Source: an uncultured Bacilli bacterium
GTDB lineage: Bacteria; Bacillota_I; Bacilli_A; RF39; UBA660
Assembly: GCA_947624535.1 (NCBI GenBank)
Contig: CANQKU010000013.1
Coordinates: 1-14,897, forward strand
Direction: 5' to 3'
DNA length: 14,897 bases
The position numbers and the translations under genes were made by a program. Positions 13,218 to 14,897 of this stretch are shown piece after piece. Below the pieces are notes generated by a model. It did no database searches. It was not told where the DNA came from and saw nothing but the letters and a program-made list of their open reading frames with translations. Numbering within the stretch: position 1 is the first letter of the stretch; the number at the start of each line of letters is the position of its first letter.

Positions 13218-14897
13218 AATTTAAATTTTTAATAATCTCTTGGAATTGTTCTTCAGTCCAAACTTCTATTCCTAACTCTAAGGCTTTTTGGTATTTACTA
13301 CCAGGATCAGCTCCTACTATTACTACTGAAGTTTTTTTAGAAACAGCACTACTTGTCTTACCACCTAAATGTTCAATTATCTCTTTAGCTTCATCCCTTG
13401 TAAAATGTTCTAAACTACCAGTTAAAACAAAACTTTTATCTTTGAAGTTTTCATTTTCTACTACATCTTCTCCTAAATAAGTCATATTTAAATTAAGAGA
13501 TTTTAATCTTTCTATTTCTTCTTTATTAGCTTCATTATTAAAATAAGAAATAATACTTTCAGCTATAGTTTTTCCAATATCAGGTATTTTTACTAAAGAG
13601 TCTTGATCTTGTTTAATTAGATTATCTAAGCTTTTGAAATGTTTAGCTAAAATCTTAGCAGTTTTATTTCCAACATGGGGAATACCTAGACCAAATAGTA
13701 GTTTTTCTAATGAGTTATTTTTACTTTCATCGATAGCATCTAATAATTTTTCAACTGATTTAGTTCCGAATCCTTCCAAAGTAGTTAAATCTTTTCGGTG
13801 ATTTTCTAACTTGTAAATATCACTAAATTTTTCAATAAATCCAAAGTTGAAAAAGTCTTCGATAATACGATCTCCAAGACCTTCAATATTCATAGCATCA
13901 CGAGAAGCAAAGTGAATTAGGCTTTCTTGTTTTTTAGCAGGGCATTCTAAGTTAGTACAAAAGTAGTCGATTAAACCCTCTTTTTTAGATAGAGGTTCAC
14001 CACACATAGGGCAATTTTTAATCATTACAAAATCTTTTTCTTGACCAGTTCTTCTTTCTAGTTTTCTTTCAACTACTTCTGGGATAACGTCTCCAGCTTT
14101 ACGAATTGAGACAATATCTCCTATTTTTAAATCTTTATTAATAATATTTTCTTCATTATGAAGAGTTGCTCTTTTAACAGTTGAACCTGCGACTATGACG
14201 GGTTCTAAAACAGCATTAGGAGTAATTTGACCAGTTCTACCTACTGTAAAAATAATATCTTTTAATTTAGTTAAAACTTCTTCGGCTGGAAATTTATAGG
14301 CTGTAGCCCATTTTGGGTATCTTGCTGTATAACCTAATTTTTGTTGATCAGCTATATTGTTAACTTTAACTACTATTCCATCTATGTCATAAGCTAGACT
14401 TTCTCTTTGTTGCTGCATTTGTTCAATAAATAATAAAACTTCATCAATATTATTTACTAATCTATTAAATGGATTAGTTTTAAAGCCAAGTCTTTTCATA
14501 TAGTCAATAGCATCACTATGTCTTTCTAATGAAAAGTCAGCAGGATTTGGTAAATGATAAATAAAAGTATCTAGTCTTCTCTCAGCAGCTATTTTAGAAT
14601 CTAATTGTCGCATAGATCCAGCCGCAGCATTTCTACAGTTTTGTAATAAGGGTTGATTATTTTCAGAACGTTTTTTATTAATTTCTTCTAGTGTTTTTTT
14701 ATTCATAAAAATTTCTCCACGAACTTCAATATCAACTTCTTCTTTTAAAGTAAGTGGAATAGATTTTATTGTCTTAGCATTATGAGTAATATCTTCACCA
14801 GTTGTTCCATCCCCTCTAGTGGCGGCACGAACAAAACGACCCTTCTCATATAGTAATGAAACAGATAATCCATCAATTTTTAATTCACACATATATT
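13216..14897 (-). CDS. ligA: NAD-dependent DNA ligase LigA, 5' end off the window
   Basis: LigA seals nicks in replication and repair, using NAD+ as adenylate donor. The window holds the C-terminal 558 or so codons; about 110 N-terminal residues (domain Ia and the start of the adenylation domain) lie beyond 14897. The ATG at 14892 is internal (M-C-E), because the reading frame stays open to the edge and the sequence begins at the active-site motif. Visible parts, numbering from that Met: the nucleotidyl-transfer motif ELKIDG with catalytic K5, the RGDGTTGED motif, the OB fold, a four-Cys zinc finger (C294, C297, C312, C317), helix-hairpin-helix repeats (GLGIPHVGNKTAKIL and similar, about 350-460) and a C-terminal BRCT domain (about 478-558). 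Nothing visible is broken. A strong terminator overlaps the stop codon. Confidence 0.96.
   Translation of the reverse strand, partial: YMCELKIDGLSVSLLYEKGRFVRAATRGDGTTGEDITHNAKTIKSIPLTLKEEVDIEVRGEIFMNKKTLEEINKKRSENNQPLLQNCRNAAAGSMRQLDSKIAAERRLDTFIYHLPNPADFSLERHSDAIDYMKRLGFKTNPFNRLVNNIDEVLLFIEQMQQQRESLAYDIDGIVVKVNNIADQQKLGYTARYPKWATAYKFPAEEVLTKLKDIIFTVGRTGQITPNAVLEPVIVAGSTVKRATLHNEENIINKDLKIGDIVSIRKAGDVIPEVVERKLERRTGQEKDFVMIKNCPMCGEPLSKKEGLIDYFCTNLECPAKKQESLIHFASRDAMNIEGLGDRIIEDFFNFGFIEKFSDIYKLENHRKDLTTLEGFGTKSVEKLLDAIDESKNNSLEKLLFGLGIPHVGNKTAKILAKHFKSLDNLIKQDQDSLVKIPDIGKTIAESIISYFNNEANKEEIERLKSLNLNMTYLGEDVVENENFKDKSFVLTGSLEHFTRDEAKEIIEHLGGKTSSAVSKKTSVVIVGADPGSKYQKALELGIEVWTEEQFQEIIKNLN

Noticed and set aside
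1..14897. CRISPR array, tRNA, rRNA or insertion sequence
   Set aside because: No regularly spaced repeats, no cloverleaf with a GTTC-type arm, no rRNA core sequence and no transposase frame were seen on either strand.

Overview
The window looks like the chromosome of a very AT-rich, low-GC Firmicute (Bacilli/Erysipelotrichia-like, probably an uncultured gut anaerobe). Pyruvate:ferredoxin oxidoreductase and rubrerythrin point to anaerobic life, and an apparent spoVID-ysxE pair points to an endospore-forming lineage. Every Trp codon I checked in the conserved proteins is TGG, and lon ends in TGA, so the standard code fits and a UGA=Trp mollicute is unlikely. Almost all genes are on the minus strand, so transcription runs right to left. 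Species assignment is inference.

Layout from right to left (direction of transcription). A 5'-truncated NAD-dependent DNA ligase (ligA) ends in a strong terminator. Next comes lonA, overlapped by an unknown helical 203-aa gene, a terminator, then spoVID (LysM protein) overlapped by a ysxE-like kinase-fold gene. This echoes the lon ... spoVID-ysxE order of Bacillus, compressed. A small plus-strand membrane protein gene converges on ysxE. Then follow an orphan type IV pilin-like gene, rubrerythrin, trigger factor (tig), a membrane-anchored SGNH esterase, an unknown 106-aa protein, nifJ (pyruvate:ferredoxin oxidoreductase), and a secreted, cell-wall-anchored surface protein at the left end.

Two pieces of regulatory architecture stand out. 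First, the surface protein promoter has an uninterrupted run of eight G between its -35 (TTGACA) and -10, the classic layout of a promoter that varies phase by slipped-strand mispairing. A second copy of the same element (at least nine G, the same TTGACA and the same inverted repeat) lies 944 bp away at the extreme left edge, pointing off the window. This suggests a tandem array of phase-variable surface protein genes. Second, the spoVID leader contains three mutually exclusive pairing segments (terminator versus Shine-Dalgarno-sequestering hairpin) and a sigma-E-like promoter placed so that its transcript would carry only the free Shine-Dalgarno segment. This would insulate a sporulation gene from vegetative read-through out of lon.

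The rest is housekeeping: protein quality control (Lon, trigger factor), DNA replication/repair (LigA), oxidative stress defence (rubrerythrin) and central carbon metabolism (NifJ).
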